Source: Allomuricauda sp. M10
Lineage (GTDB): Bacteria > Bacteroidota > Bacteroidia > Flavobacteriales > Flavobacteriaceae
Assembly (NCBI RefSeq): GCF_020782875.1
Contig: NZ_JAJGBN010000001.1
Span: 744,001 to 808,000 of the forward strand
DNA: 64,000 nt
Direction of reading: 5' to 3'
This document shows, one piece after another, positions 7,878 to 16,788 of this stretch. The notes below the pieces were generated by a model, which saw only the letters and a list, made by a program, of their open reading frames with translations, was not told the DNA's origin and did not search any database. The position numbers were made by a program, and so were the translations under genes. How positions within the stretch are numbered: position 1 is the first letter of the stretch; each line of letters opens with the position of its first letter.

Positions 7878-8402
7878 ATGTTGTTCCTGTATATCCTCTT
7901 GGGCCTTGTGGTCCTTATTCTCATCTTGGGTGCCATTGCGCCAAAAACCTATGATGTTTCGCGATCTGTTGAAATTTCCAAACCAAAAAAAGAGGTTTTT
8001 GGCTATCTCAAATCCCTAAAAAATCAAGACCATTGGAGTCCTTGGGCCAAAAAGGACCCCAATATGGTGCAGACCTTTACCGGAACCGATGGCGAAGTGG
8101 GTGCCACCAATCGTTGGAAGGGCAATAAGCAAGTTGGGGAAGGGGAGCAGGAAATCACCAAAATTGTGGAAGGAGAACGCGTTGAGGGACAACTTCGCTT
8201 TTTAAAACCTTGGGAATCTACTTCTGATTGCTATTTGATCACCAAAGAAATAGATTCTGAAACAACCAAGGTTGTTTGGGGTTTTTCAGGAAAGAACAAG
8301 TTTCCCATGAGCATCATGATGCTGTTCATGAACATGGACAAAGCCGTAGGCAAGGATTTTGAAGAAGGCTTGGCCAATCTGAAAAATATCTTGGAAAAAT
8401 AG
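7878..8402 (+). CDS. SRPBCC (polyketide cyclase-like) protein with N-terminal membrane anchor
   Basis: A 174-residue protein with a hydrophobic helix at about residues 2-20 and then a START/SRPBCC-type lipid- or ligand-binding domain (VSRSVEISKPKKEVFGYL, then WSPWAKKDP). This arrangement is common in Bacteroidota and is annotated as polyketide cyclase-like; no enzymatic activity is demonstrated for the group. It follows trmH closely on the same strand and converges with the amylase gene, leaving 7 bases between the stop codons. Confidence 0.8.
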   Translation: MLFLYILLGLVVLILILGAIAPKTYDVSRSVEISKPKKEVFGYLKSLKNQDHWSPWAKKDPNMVQTFTGTDGEVGATNRWKGNKQVGEGEQEITKIVEGERVEGQLRFLKPWESTSDCYLITKEIDSETTKVVWGFSGKNKFPMSIMMLFMNMDKAVGKDFEEGLANLKNILEK

Positions 8403-8409
8403 TAGGAAT

Positions 8410-10098
8410 CTAGGGCTCCACCAACTCCAAAAGCGCAGTATCAAAGTCATTTTCCAAAATTACTTTTCCATTCGTGACCAAAACTTCGGTCTCGGAATAG
8501 GTATCGAATAATTTGGTGCCATCACCAAAGAATCCTTTTACGGAAAGCGACTTTTTACCTTTTGGAAGATCTAGTCCCACCACCACTTTGTCCTTGAATT
8601 CACCTTCCATATACGTTCTGGAAAATACATAAGGGGCTTTGGTCAAAATTTTATGTTTACCGGCCCCAATGGATGGGTGGTTTCTGCGGAATTGCCCCAA
8701 TTTTTGCCAGTGTTTGTGGATTTTTTGGATTTCGGGAACCGTATCCAAATCCTTCCAGTTCATGAACGAACGCAGATTGGCATCGCCTTCGGCTCCTTCC
8801 ACGATCAAAGGTCTTGAGGTTTCATCCCCATAATAAATTTGGGAGGCACCAGGCGTCAACAACAATACATTGGCTGCGCGATACGGCTTTTTGCGTTCCC
8901 GATCGAACGGTCCACCATCATCATGGGAAGAAAGATAGTTCAGGACACTTTTTCCTTTCAATTTGGTATTCAGGATGTTGCTGTATTTTGAAAAAATGGA
9001 TTCGTAATCGTTGTTGGCATCGCCCTTCAATTCAAAATTGATGAGGCTTTTGAAACCAAACCCAAAGAAGTCCACTTTTCTGTCCCCAAAATCGTAATCA
9101 CGACCGCCTGAAATACCATAATTGTACACTTCGCCGACCATGTAGAAAGGGTTTTCGTCCAAAATCCTATCCTGATGTTTCTTCTTCCACATGTCAAAAG
9201 CATAACAGGCCTCTTTGTAAAGATCGCCCCAGGCATTTTCGTTCACATGCTTCACGGTATCTACCCGAAAGCCATCCACACCATAATCGTTGATGTAATC
9301 CGTCAACCATTTGATGATGTAATATCTGGGTGCCCTTGGGTAATCGGTGCGTTCAAAAAAGAGATTCAACTCATCCAATTCCTTGCTTAACCTACCTTCA
9401 TCTTTCCATTTGGCCAAAAGAGCATCGGGCAATTCCACCGGCTCATCGGATTCGGTCAAAATATCAGGTAGATTGGCGACCAAGGTACACTCCGTGGTGT
9501 TTTCATAGGTGGTAAATTCGCAAGTTGGTCCGGTTCGTACCCAATCATCGGGCCAAACAGGGTCTTTATCTGTCACGGGTCCGGTGTGGTTCAAAACCAC
9601 ATCCAAAAGAATGCGTATTCCTTTGCTGTGGGCTACTTTGACCAAATTGGCCAAGTCTTTTTTCGTTCCAAAATTAGGGTCCATGGCAGTCCAGTCCTTG
9701 GTCCAATATCCGTGATAACCGTAGGTATTGCCAGTGCCTTCATTTGTGGCACCATGAATCTGCTCTACAATAGGTGTCAGCCAAATGGCATTTACGCCCA
9801 AATCGGTAAAATATCCTGCTTCAATTTTTTGAATGATACCTTGAATGTCGCCACCTTCAAATCCCCGTAAAACACCGGTTTCTTCGGTACGGTCAAAATT
9901 GACATCGTTTTCGGGGTTGCCATTGTTGAAACGGTCGGTCAACAAAAAGTAAACATTGGCCCCTTCCCAAACAAAGGGAACCTGTTTTTTGGGTTCTTGT
10001 GTTTCTACTACCTGCACAGTGGTCTCCTCTTGCTTTGGAACTTCCTTACAGCCTGAAAATAGGGGTATCATGGACATGACGACAAGTAGTTTTTTCAT
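8410..10098 (-). CDS. GH13 alpha-amylase family lipoprotein
   Basis: A 562-residue predicted lipoprotein (signal ending LFSGC, Cys17) of glycoside hydrolase family 13, acting on alpha-glucans outside the cytoplasm. All four conserved regions are present: LLDVVLNHTG (region I), DGFRVDTVKH with the nucleophile Asp (region II), YMVGEVYNYG with the acid/base Glu (region III) and YLSSHDDGGPF with the transition-state Asp (region IV). A C-terminal beta domain follows. The order signal-catalytic-C domain resembles SusA-like or extracellular alpha-amylases of flavobacteria. No SusC/SusD, regulator or other glucan genes are adjacent, so it seems to be a solitary gene. Confidence 0.9.
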   Translation of the reverse strand: MKKLLVVMSMIPLFSGCKEVPKQEETTVQVVETQEPKKQVPFVWEGANVYFLLTDRFNNGNPENDVNFDRTEETGVLRGFEGGDIQGIIQKIEAGYFTDLGVNAIWLTPIVEQIHGATNEGTGNTYGYHGYWTKDWTAMDPNFGTKKDLANLVKVAHSKGIRILLDVVLNHTGPVTDKDPVWPDDWVRTGPTCEFTTYENTTECTLVANLPDILTESDEPVELPDALLAKWKDEGRLSKELDELNLFFERTDYPRAPRYYIIKWLTDYINDYGVDGFRVDTVKHVNENAWGDLYKEACYAFDMWKKKHQDRILDENPFYMVGEVYNYGISGGRDYDFGDRKVDFFGFGFKSLINFELKGDANNDYESIFSKYSNILNTKLKGKSVLNYLSSHDDGGPFDRERKKPYRAANVLLLTPGASQIYYGDETSRPLIVEGAEGDANLRSFMNWKDLDTVPEIQKIHKHWQKLGQFRRNHPSIGAGKHKILTKAPYVFSRTYMEGEFKDKVVVGLDLPKGKKSLSVKGFFGDGTKLFDTYSETEVLVTNGKVILENDFDTALLELVEP

Positions 10099-10190
10099 GA
10101 ATTGGGATTTTGTCTAAAGCTATAAAATGAATATGGAATTCGAAAATTTATTTATAGCCGGGCCTCCGCAGCCCTTGAACAAAAAATCCC

Positions 10191-10970
10191 TTACTGTTTT
10201 CGGTTCAGCACCTTGTATTCTTCATAACAGCTAGAGATGGCATCCAAAATCTGGAGGTCGTTCGCTGTGGTGATAAAGGACTTGGAGTAATTGCAGTTGT
10301 TCAAAATGTCCTCAATATCCACTTTTTCCAATTGGAGCAATTCCATCAGGGTTTCCCGATCAAACTTGGAAGCCAATAGATCACGAATATTGTCGTCTTC
10401 CTTGATCTGACGGAGTTTCCGCATTTGTCTGGGCTTTTTCCCAAAAAGGTTCCGCAGCAAGTCCGCTGGATTGAGGATAGCCCCCAAAACCTTGGTCACT
10501 GCACTTGGATTTTTGTTTCCAGCTTCATAACTGGTTGGTAACCCTGAAATGCTGTATTGTTTGGAATTGTTGATGGGTAGGTTCTTTACATCTATTTCGA
10601 GATATCCCGTGAGTTGATAAGGTCTAACGATTACTTCTTCCAAGGCATAGGCCAATTCCGTAAGGGCTATTTTGGTTTCCCCGTATCGGAACATGTCGTT
10701 GGTAACCCGAACTTTCTGTGTCTTAAAACCGAGGTAGGACAAGTAAAGGGTATCATTAACGGCCGCCGGAATGGTAAACTTTCCGTTTTGGTTCGTAATG
10801 GTCCCCTTTACCAAATTCAGGTTGATGACGTGCACACTTTCCAGAGGAAAATCCGTCTGCGCATTCACAACTGTCGCTGTAATCTCTCTAATTTCCTGAT
10901 TTTCCTCCTCATTTTGGGCAAAGCCCATAAGGGAAACCAAGGAGAAAAATGTAAGTAGAATTCTTCTCAT
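10191..10970 (-). CDS. Exported carboxypeptidase-like regulatory domain protein
   Basis: A 259-residue protein with a signal peptide (residues 1-19, ending MGFAQ) followed by a CarboxypepD_reg-like beta-sandwich of about 85 residues: TATVVNAQTDFPLESVHVIN, then GTITNQNGKFTIPA and LYLSYLGFKTQKV. This fold usually forms the N-terminal plug extension of TonB receptors, but no receptor barrel follows; the C-terminal half is a charged region unique to this kind of flavobacterial protein. Its role is unknown, perhaps in the cell envelope. A close variant of the promoter box (TACTTTTA on the minus strand) lies just upstream near 11000. Confidence 0.75.
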   Translation of the reverse strand: MRRILLTFFSLVSLMGFAQNEEENQEIREITATVVNAQTDFPLESVHVINLNLVKGTITNQNGKFTIPAAVNDTLYLSYLGFKTQKVRVTNDMFRYGETKIALTELAYALEEVIVRPYQLTGYLEIDVKNLPINNSKQYSISGLPTSYEAGNKNPSAVTKVLGAILNPADLLRNLFGKKPRQMRKLRQIKEDDNIRDLLASKFDRETLMELLQLEKVDIEDILNNCNYSKSFITTANDLQILDAISSCYEEYKVLNRKQ

Positions 10971-11045
10971 GCAATCTTTGTAGGTATAAAAGTACTAAAC
11001 AAAGAAAAATAAACAGGATCCTGCTATGATTTAATATAGAATTAA

Positions 11046-12836
11046 CTAATAAAAACCAGGTCTCTTTTTACCTCCCTTTTTAGCGAAATTTCCTTTTTTA
11101 CCGCTTTTGAACGGCTTGTTTCCGCTGGGTTTACGACCGCCGCCGCCGCCTTTAAAGCCACCGCCTTTTCTGCCGCTGCGTTTTTTGCCACCGCCCTTGC
11201 CGCCACCGCCACCTCCTGGCTTGGTAGATACTTCAACGTTTATAAAGCGTCCGTCAACCTTAAATTCGGTGAAGGTTTGAATGATAAGTTCTGTAAGCTG
11301 TGCATCGGTGTTGAAGAAGGAGAAGCTATCTTTGGTATCCACATTGTAGATGTCCTCTTTTTCCAAGTCAAGCGTATCTCGAAGAAAATCTTTCAACGAC
11401 ATCCAGTCGTAACCGTCACGCTCCCCAATGTTGATGAAATAACGCACAGAACCTTCAGTTGGTAGGTCGTCTTTGGAGAAATCTTCACGGTCACCTCTTT
11501 CCTTGCCACCTTCGGAAGAATTAAGGTCTTTGGTTTTGCTATAGTAGTTGTAGAATTGGGTAAACTCTACAGACACCATCTTTTTGATCAACTCATCGCG
11601 ATCAATTCCATTCAATACATCATAAATGGCAGGTAGGTAGCTGTCGATTTCCTTGTTGACCTTGGTGTCTTTGATCTTGTTGGCCAAGTGGTACAATTGG
11701 ATCTCGCAGATTTCAATACCTGAAGGAATCTGTTTTTGAATGAAATCCTGTTTGATCTTGCTTTCAATGGCACGAATCTTTCTTACTTCGGAGCGGGTAA
11801 CGATAACCATGGAAATCCCTGATTTTCCTGCCCTTCCGGTTCTACCACTTCGGTGGGTGTAGGTTTCGATTTCGTCGGGCAACTGATAGTTGATTACGTG
11901 GGTAATATCATCCACATCGATCCCACGAGCAGCAACATCGGTTGCCACAAGCATCTGTACCTGTTTCTTTCTAAAGGCGTTCATCACCAAATCCCTTTGG
12001 TTTTGGCTAAGGTCACCATGCAATGCTCCGGCGTTGTACCCATCCTCGATCAATTTCTCGGCCACTTTTTGGGTGTCGCGCTTGGTACGGCAGAACACCA
12101 CGGAAAATATTCCAGGGTTGGCATCGGCCAAACGTTTCAGGGCAGAGTAACGATCTCTTCCACCTACAGTGTAATATTCGTGTTGTACAGTGGCTGCTCC
12201 TGCATTTTTGGTTCCCACGGTAATCTCTACAGGGTTCACCATGAATTTTTTGGCAATGGAAGCCACTTCTTTAGGCATAGTCGCCGAAAAAAGCCAAGTA
12301 AGCTTCTCTTCCGGAGTATTGGACAAAATGTCCTTGATATCCTCATAAAAGCCCATGTTCAACATTTCATCGGCTTCGTCGAGTACGCAATAATCAATTT
12401 TGGAAATATCCACCATGCCACGACCGATCATATCTTTCATACGACCTGGAGTTGCCACAACAATTTGTGCACCTCTTCTGATCTGGCTGGCTTGTTCGGT
12501 AATGCTCGCGCCGCCATAAATGGCAACCACGTTCAATCCTTTTAGGTATTTGGAGTAAAGTTTTATTTCATTGGTAATCTGCAAGCAGAGTTCACGGGTA
12601 GGGGAGAGGATAAGTCCCTGTGTGGTCCTACTTTCCACATTGATCTTTTGAATCATGGGAAAACCGAAAGCAGCGGTTTTTCCTGTTCCGGTTTGTGCCA
12701 AGGCCACCAAATCGGTGTCCTGCTCCAATAAAATAGGGATGGCTTTTTCTTGTACTTCAGATGGGGACTCAAATCCTAGGTCGGAAATAGCGTCCAATAG
12801 GGGTTTGTCCAACCCCAAGGTTTCAAATTTTGTCAT
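11046..12836 (-). CDS. DEAD-box RNA helicase with DbpA-type RNA-binding domain
   Basis: A 596-residue ATP-dependent RNA helicase. Motif I is AQTGTGKTAAFGFP, motif II VLDEADEM, motif III SAT, and motif VI HRSGRTGRAGKSG. After the two RecA-like lobes there is a DbpA-like RNA-binding domain (about residues 450-530, RYFINIGERDGYDWMSLKDF), which in DbpA/CsdA-type helicases guides the enzyme to rRNA. The last 60 or so residues are extremely rich in Gly, Lys and Arg, a flexible RNA-binding tail. A role in ribosome assembly or cold-shock RNA remodelling is likely. The ATG at 12836 (MTKFETLGLDKPLL) fits the family better than a start 24 codons upstream. Confidence 0.93.
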   Translation of the reverse strand: MTKFETLGLDKPLLDAISDLGFESPSEVQEKAIPILLEQDTDLVALAQTGTGKTAAFGFPMIQKINVESRTTQGLILSPTRELCLQITNEIKLYSKYLKGLNVVAIYGGASITEQASQIRRGAQIVVATPGRMKDMIGRGMVDISKIDYCVLDEADEMLNMGFYEDIKDILSNTPEEKLTWLFSATMPKEVASIAKKFMVNPVEITVGTKNAGAATVQHEYYTVGGRDRYSALKRLADANPGIFSVVFCRTKRDTQKVAEKLIEDGYNAGALHGDLSQNQRDLVMNAFRKKQVQMLVATDVAARGIDVDDITHVINYQLPDEIETYTHRSGRTGRAGKSGISMVIVTRSEVRKIRAIESKIKQDFIQKQIPSGIEICEIQLYHLANKIKDTKVNKEIDSYLPAIYDVLNGIDRDELIKKMVSVEFTQFYNYYSKTKDLNSSEGGKERGDREDFSKDDLPTEGSVRYFINIGERDGYDWMSLKDFLRDTLDLEKEDIYNVDTKDSFSFFNTDAQLTELIIQTFTEFKVDGRFINVEVSTKPGGGGGGKGGGKKRSGRKGGGFKGGGGGRKPSGNKPFKSGKKGNFAKKGGKKRPGFY

Positions 12837-12977
12837 AGTGGTATATACCTTTGATCGCAAATATGTTGTGTTGCATAGAGCGATTTTTAGTATATCCCGT
12901 TGGCCCATCGCAACACCTTGCCCATACCGGCGGCGTTAATAAAGCGGCAAAGGTACACTAAATATGATCAGTGGGAC

Positions 12978-13559
12978 CTAAGTAGGCAAGTTTTTTAAGA
13001 AGGCAACCAATTTTGCAACGGCCATTCCTCTGTGACTTATCGCATTTTTGGTCTCAGAAGGTAGTTCCCCAAAGGTTTGTTCATGCCCGAATGGTTTAAA
13101 AATAGGGTCGTATCCGAATCCGCCTTCCCCATATTGGGTATGGGTGATTTCCCCTTCAACAATCCCTTCGAAAACATAAGGTTCGCCGTTCCAATTTAAA
13201 TGGATAACGGTTTTGAAATGGGCATTTCGGTCCGTTTGACCTTCCATTTCTTTTAAGACCTTGGTCATGTTGTCCTGTGCATTCTTGCCTTCACCGGCAT
13301 ATCGGGCCGAGAATACGCCAGGTCTGCCATCCAACGTATCGATCAACAATCCGGTATCATCCGAAAAACAATTGAAACCATAGGTTCGGGTCACAAAATC
13401 TGCTTTGATTTTTGCATTTTCCTCCAAAGTGGACCCCGTTTCCGGAATTTCATCAAAACAGTTGATATCATTCAAGGATAAAAGCTCAATAGAATCGGGC
13501 AAGAGCTGTTTTACTTCCTTAAGTTTATGGTCGTTGTGCGTGGCAAAAACAAGTTTCAA
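12978..13559 (-). CDS. rdgB: RdgB/HAM1 family non-canonical purine NTP pyrophosphatase
   Basis: A 193-residue house-cleaning enzyme that hydrolyses dITP, ITP and XTP to monophosphates and pyrophosphate, keeping deaminated purines out of DNA and RNA. The family blocks are visible: FATHNDHKLKEVKQLL at the N-terminus, SDDTGLLIDTLDGRPGVFSA in the middle, FGYDPIFKP and the C-terminal SHRGMAV. The length is normal. It diverges from the ICMT-like gene at 13619; a good promoter with -33 and -7 elements lies at 13584-13611. Confidence 0.94.
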   Translation of the reverse strand: MKLVFATHNDHKLKEVKQLLPDSIELLSLNDINCFDEIPETGSTLEENAKIKADFVTRTYGFNCFSDDTGLLIDTLDGRPGVFSARYAGEGKNAQDNMTKVLKEMEGQTDRNAHFKTVIHLNWNGEPYVFEGIVEGEITHTQYGEGGFGYDPIFKPFGHEQTFGELPSETKNAISHRGMAVAKLVAFLKNLPT

Positions 13560-13583
13560 ATCGTATGGGCTTCAATTGAAATT

Positions 13584-13611
13584 CAAAAGTACTAATTTCG
13601 CCCTACAACAA
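13584..13611 (-). promoter_or_regulatory. Promoter of rdgB
   Basis: On the minus strand the -7 box TACTTTTG (13584-13591) is preceded after 17 bases by TTG (13609-13611), matching the Bacteroidota TTG-N17..23-TAnnTTTG pattern. The start codon is 24 bases downstream. Confidence 0.55.
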
Positions 13612-13618
13612 TTTTGGA

Positions 13619-14071
13619 ATGAAATTTAAAGTGCCTCCGGCTTTGGTCATGCTCGTTTTTGGTGGAATGATGTACCTCTTGGCCCGATTCCTGCCCATCG
13701 GCGGATTTGATTTCTTCGGCAGGAGGGAGTTGTCCTATGGGCTATTGGCGCTTGGTATTTTGGTGATCCTGATTTCCGTTGTACAATTCCTGGTAAAGAA
13801 AACTACCACGGATCCCTTACATCCTAAGAAAACTTCGGCATTGGTCACCAATGGTATCTTCACCTATACCCGAAATCCTATGTATCTGGGCATGCTCCTG
13901 TTTTTATTGGCCTTGGGATTGCAATTGGGGAACGCCTTCAATTCCCTGTTGGCGGCAGGTTTTGTGTCCTATATGAACCGATTCCAGATTAAGCATGAAG
14001 AGGAACTTTTGGAAGCCAAGTTTGGGAAGGAATATCGCATCTACTGCAAACTGACAAGACGTTGGTTTTGA
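13619..14071 (+). CDS. Isoprenylcysteine carboxyl methyltransferase family membrane protein
   Basis: A 150-residue integral membrane protein with about four hydrophobic segments and the ICMT/PEMT family signature: TNGIFTYTRNPMYLGMLLF around residue 80-98 and a C-terminal FGKEYRIYCKLTRRW. Members methylate protein carboxylates or phospholipids in eukaryotes; bacterial members are mostly uncharacterised and may methylate lipids or other membrane-bound substrates. The gene stands alone, divergent from rdgB and followed by a 157-base gap before serA. Its substrate cannot be inferred from context. Confidence 0.85.
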   Translation: MKFKVPPALVMLVFGGMMYLLARFLPIGGFDFFGRRELSYGLLALGILVILISVVQFLVKKTTTDPLHPKKTSALVTNGIFTYTRNPMYLGMLLFLLALGLQLGNAFNSLLAAGFVSYMNRFQIKHEEELLEAKFGKEYRIYCKLTRRWF

Positions 14072-14136
14072 GTTGTAAACTTGTAGAAAAACCGTTTTTG
14101 GGTGCTATTTAAAACAATTTGAAAGCGTTTTTTGAT

Positions 14137-14145
14137 TTATCCACA
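14137..14145 (+). other. Single perfect DnaA-box sequence
   Basis: TTATCCACA, the consensus DnaA binding site, lies in the AT-rich gap before serA. It is alone; no cluster of boxes or AT-rich unwinding repeat is seen, so it is not evidence of an origin. It could be chance or a minor DnaA-regulated site. Confidence 0.25.
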
Positions 14146-14228
14146 ATTCTGTAAGGTTTTTAAAAAGTTGCGATTACAAGGAATGAATTAATATGTAATT
14201 TTACACTTTAATTTTTTTGAAGCGATTC

Positions 14229-16121
14229 ATGGTGGAAGCAGGCCGAAAATATGTTTTCGATTTTGATAGTACCTTGACAAGGGTTGAGGCGTTGGATGTT
14301 TTGGCAGAAATGACCTTGCAGGGCAACCCCAAAAGGGAGGAGATCGTAAAGGAAATCCAGAAGATAACCAATCTCGGCATTGATGGTGATATTTCCTTCA
14401 CCGAATCGTTGGAGCGCAGGATCCGCTTGTTGAATGCCAATAAGGCCGACCTTCAGAATCTTGTTGCCGAGCTTCGTCAAAAAATTTCTCGTTCCATTGC
14501 GGCCAATAAGGAGTTTTTCCATGAATATTCTGAGGATATCTATGTGATTTCCTGTGGGTTCAAGGAATTTATCGATCCAATTGTTGAAGAATACAATATC
14601 CCTTCGGATAGGGTTTATGCAAATACCTTCAGGTTTGATGAAGAGGGTAATATAATCGGTTTTGATGAGACCAATGTATTAGCGGCCCACAACGGAAAAA
14701 TTGAATGTTTGAAAAGATTGGATCTGGACGGAGAGGTTCAGGTCATTGGCGATGGTTATAGCGATTATGTGATGCGCGAGGCCGGTATCGCCCATAAGTT
14801 TTTTGCCTACACTGAAAATGTGCACCGTGAAAAGGCGGCAAGCAATGCCGATCACGTGGCACCTAACCTAGATGAATTTTTATTTGTGAACGATTTACCA
14901 AGAAACCTGTCATACCCCAAAAATAGAATCAAGATCCTTTTGCTTGAAAATGTACACCCAGCGGCTTTTCAAAACCTTTCCGAGGAAGGTTTTTCCGTGG
15001 AATTGGTAAAGCACAGCTTGTCCGAGGATGAACTCATTGAGCGTTTAAAGGGCGTTCACGTTTTGGGTATCCGTTCCAAGACCCAGGTCACCAAAAAGGT
15101 ATTGGATGCAGCCAATAAATTGATGGTCATCGGTGCTTTCTGCATCGGTACAACCCAAATCGATTTGGAGTACAGTAGGAAAAAGGGAGTGGTGGTTTTC
15201 AATGCACCGTATAGCAACACCCGTTCCGTAGTAGAACTTGCCGTGGGGCATATCATCATGCTCATGCGAAATATTTTTACCCGCAGTAGCGAAATTCATA
15301 ATGGGGAGTGGAACAAAACCGCTTCCAATTCAAGGGAAGTCCGTGGTAAGAACTTAGGTATTGTGGGTTACGGTAATATCGGGAAACAGATGTCCGTTTT
15401 GGCCGAAGCTATTGGCATGCGTGTTTATTACTATGATGTAGCCGATCAATTGGCTTTGGGTAATGCCGTTAAATGCAACAGTTTAGAGGATTTGTTGTCC
15501 GTTTCGGATGTGGTGACCCTACATGTGGATGACAACAAGGCCAACAAAAACTTTATTGGGGAACGTGAGATCAACCAAATGAAGGATGGTGCCATGCTCA
15601 TCAACCTTTCACGAGGATTTGTGGTGGATATCGACGCTCTTGCCGCCGCATTGAAAAGCGGAAAATTGGGTGGTGCCGCCGTGGATGTTTTCCCAGTGGA
15701 ACCAGCTGGTAACGGGGCTTTTGAAACGCCTTTGCAAGGACTTCCAAACGTTATCCTGACCCCGCATATTGGTGGTAGTACCGAAGAAGCCCAACGCGAT
15801 ATTGCGGAGTTTGTTCCAAATAAGATCATGGATTATATGAACTCTGGATCTACTGTGGATTCGGTGAACTTCCCGAATATCAGATTGCCAAAACAGAACA
15901 AGTCACACCGCTTTTTGCACATTCATAAAAACGTACCGGGAATCATGGCCAAGATCAATGAAGTGTTGGCCAAATACGGTCTTAACATTACCGGGCAATA
16001 CCTTTCTACCGACCCAGAAGTGGGTTATGTGATCACGGATTTGGACCGTGAGTACGATAAAGAAGTAGTGAAGGAGTTGAAAAACGTGGAAAACACCATC
16101 AAGTTCAGGGTACTTTATTAA
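14229..16121 (+). CDS. serA: Fused phosphoserine phosphatase-like / 3-phosphoglycerate dehydrogenase
   Basis: A 630-residue two-enzyme fusion for serine synthesis. Residues 1 to about 210 form a HAD phosphatase of SerB type, with the nucleophile motif DFDST at Asp11-Thr15 and the late GDGYSDYVM motif. From about residue 225 on it is a D-3-phosphoglycerate dehydrogenase: Rossmann motif GIVGYGNIGKQ, the catalytic HIGGSTEEAQ segment, and a C-terminal ACT domain (HIHKNVPGIMAKINEVL) that may bind serine for feedback control. The HAD domain keeps its catalytic residues, so the protein could catalyse the first and last steps of the pathway; the middle step (SerC) is not encoded here. ATG 14229 gives the usual family length; a TTG four codons earlier is less likely. 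Confidence 0.9.
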   Translation: MVEAGRKYVFDFDSTLTRVEALDVLAEMTLQGNPKREEIVKEIQKITNLGIDGDISFTESLERRIRLLNANKADLQNLVAELRQKISRSIAANKEFFHEYSEDIYVISCGFKEFIDPIVEEYNIPSDRVYANTFRFDEEGNIIGFDETNVLAAHNGKIECLKRLDLDGEVQVIGDGYSDYVMREAGIAHKFFAYTENVHREKAASNADHVAPNLDEFLFVNDLPRNLSYPKNRIKILLLENVHPAAFQNLSEEGFSVELVKHSLSEDELIERLKGVHVLGIRSKTQVTKKVLDAANKLMVIGAFCIGTTQIDLEYSRKKGVVVFNAPYSNTRSVVELAVGHIIMLMRNIFTRSSEIHNGEWNKTASNSREVRGKNLGIVGYGNIGKQMSVLAEAIGMRVYYYDVADQLALGNAVKCNSLEDLLSVSDVVTLHVDDNKANKNFIGEREINQMKDGAMLINLSRGFVVDIDALAAALKSGKLGGAAVDVFPVEPAGNGAFETPLQGLPNVILTPHIGGSTEEAQRDIAEFVPNKIMDYMNSGSTVDSVNFPNIRLPKQNKSHRFLHIHKNVPGIMAKINEVLAKYGLNITGQYLSTDPEVGYVITDLDREYDKEVVKELKNVENTIKFRVLY

Positions 16122-16148
16122 AAGATAAAAGACCGTTTCACTTCGGGA

Positions 16149-16216
16149 TTCAAGAACAAAGACATTTTGACTCCTGACTCCTGACTCCTGACTCTTGACT
16201 CTTGATTCTTGAACTT
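16149..16216. repeat. Heptamer tandem repeat array between serA and rlmH
   Basis: From 16168 to 16216 there are seven head-to-tail 7-base units: TGACTCC three times, TGACTCT twice, TGATTCT and TGAACTT. The array is flanked or overlapped by an inverted pair TTCAAGAA (16149-16156) and TTCTTGAA (16206-16213). It separates the convergent serA and rlmH genes and ends 6 bases before the rlmH stop codon. Similar heptamer arrays occur near 47420 and inside prmC, so this appears to be a repeat family of this genome. Confidence 0.8.
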
Positions 16217-16221
16217 TTTGC

Positions 16222-16695
16222 TTAGTTATGGTGATACGGTTCGTTCCGTAAAATGGTAAACCCGCGGTAGATTTGTTCCACCAAGAACAGCCGGACCATT
16301 TGGTGTGAAAAGGTCATTTTGGACAAACTGATTTTCCCAGAGCACTTCGCATACACTGCCTCACTGAAACCATAAGGACCTCCAATCACCAAAACCAGGT
16401 TTTTGATGCCGCTGTTCATTTTTTTCTGGAGGAAATCGGCAAAATCCATGGACGTGTATTGCTTACCTTTTTCATCCAGTAAGATCAACGTGTCAGTAGG
16501 TTGTAATTGAGCCATGATCAGCTCGCCTTCCTTTTCTTTTTGTTGGGCTTCGGACAGATTTTTACTGTTTTTGATATCAGGGATAATTCGGAATTCAAAC
16601 TTGATATAATGCTGTAACCGCTTGGCATAAACCAATATAAGTTCTTCCAACTCAGCCTTGTCCGTTTTCCCTATGGCAATCAAAGTTATCTGCAT
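16222..16695 (-). CDS. rlmH: 23S rRNA (pseudouridine(1915)-N3)-methyltransferase
   Basis: A 157-residue SPOUT methyltransferase that N3-methylates pseudouridine 1915 in helix 69 of 23S rRNA on assembled ribosomes. The start MQITLIAIGKTDKAELEELI and the C-terminal SAM knot (VIGGPYGFSEAVY, then KMTFSHQMVRLFLVEQIYRG and NEPYHH) match the family closely. Length is exactly that of E. coli-type RlmH when the ATG at 16695 is used; a TTG two codons upstream is ignored. It converges with serA and diverges from nadC, which begins 93 bases away. Confidence 0.95.
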   Translation of the reverse strand: MQITLIAIGKTDKAELEELILVYAKRLQHYIKFEFRIIPDIKNSKNLSEAQQKEKEGELIMAQLQPTDTLILLDEKGKQYTSMDFADFLQKKMNSGIKNLVLVIGGPYGFSEAVYAKCSGKISLSKMTFSHQMVRLFLVEQIYRGFTILRNEPYHHN

Positions 16696-16788
16696 GCCCA
16701 AAAATAATGATTCAAGCTAAACAATAAGCACGCAAATGTGGTGGGCAAGCAGCAATGTTTTTACTATTTTCGTTGAAACCCCAATGGA

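Noticed and set aside
11853..12545. A 230-codon plus-strand frame
   Set aside because: It lies antisense within the DEAD-box helicase motifs, which are clearly coding on the minus strand.
14072..14228. Possible replication origin (perfect DnaA box in AT-rich gap)
   Set aside because: Only one box is present, no cluster or unwinding repeats are seen, and a 9-base match is expected about every 130 kb per strand by chance.
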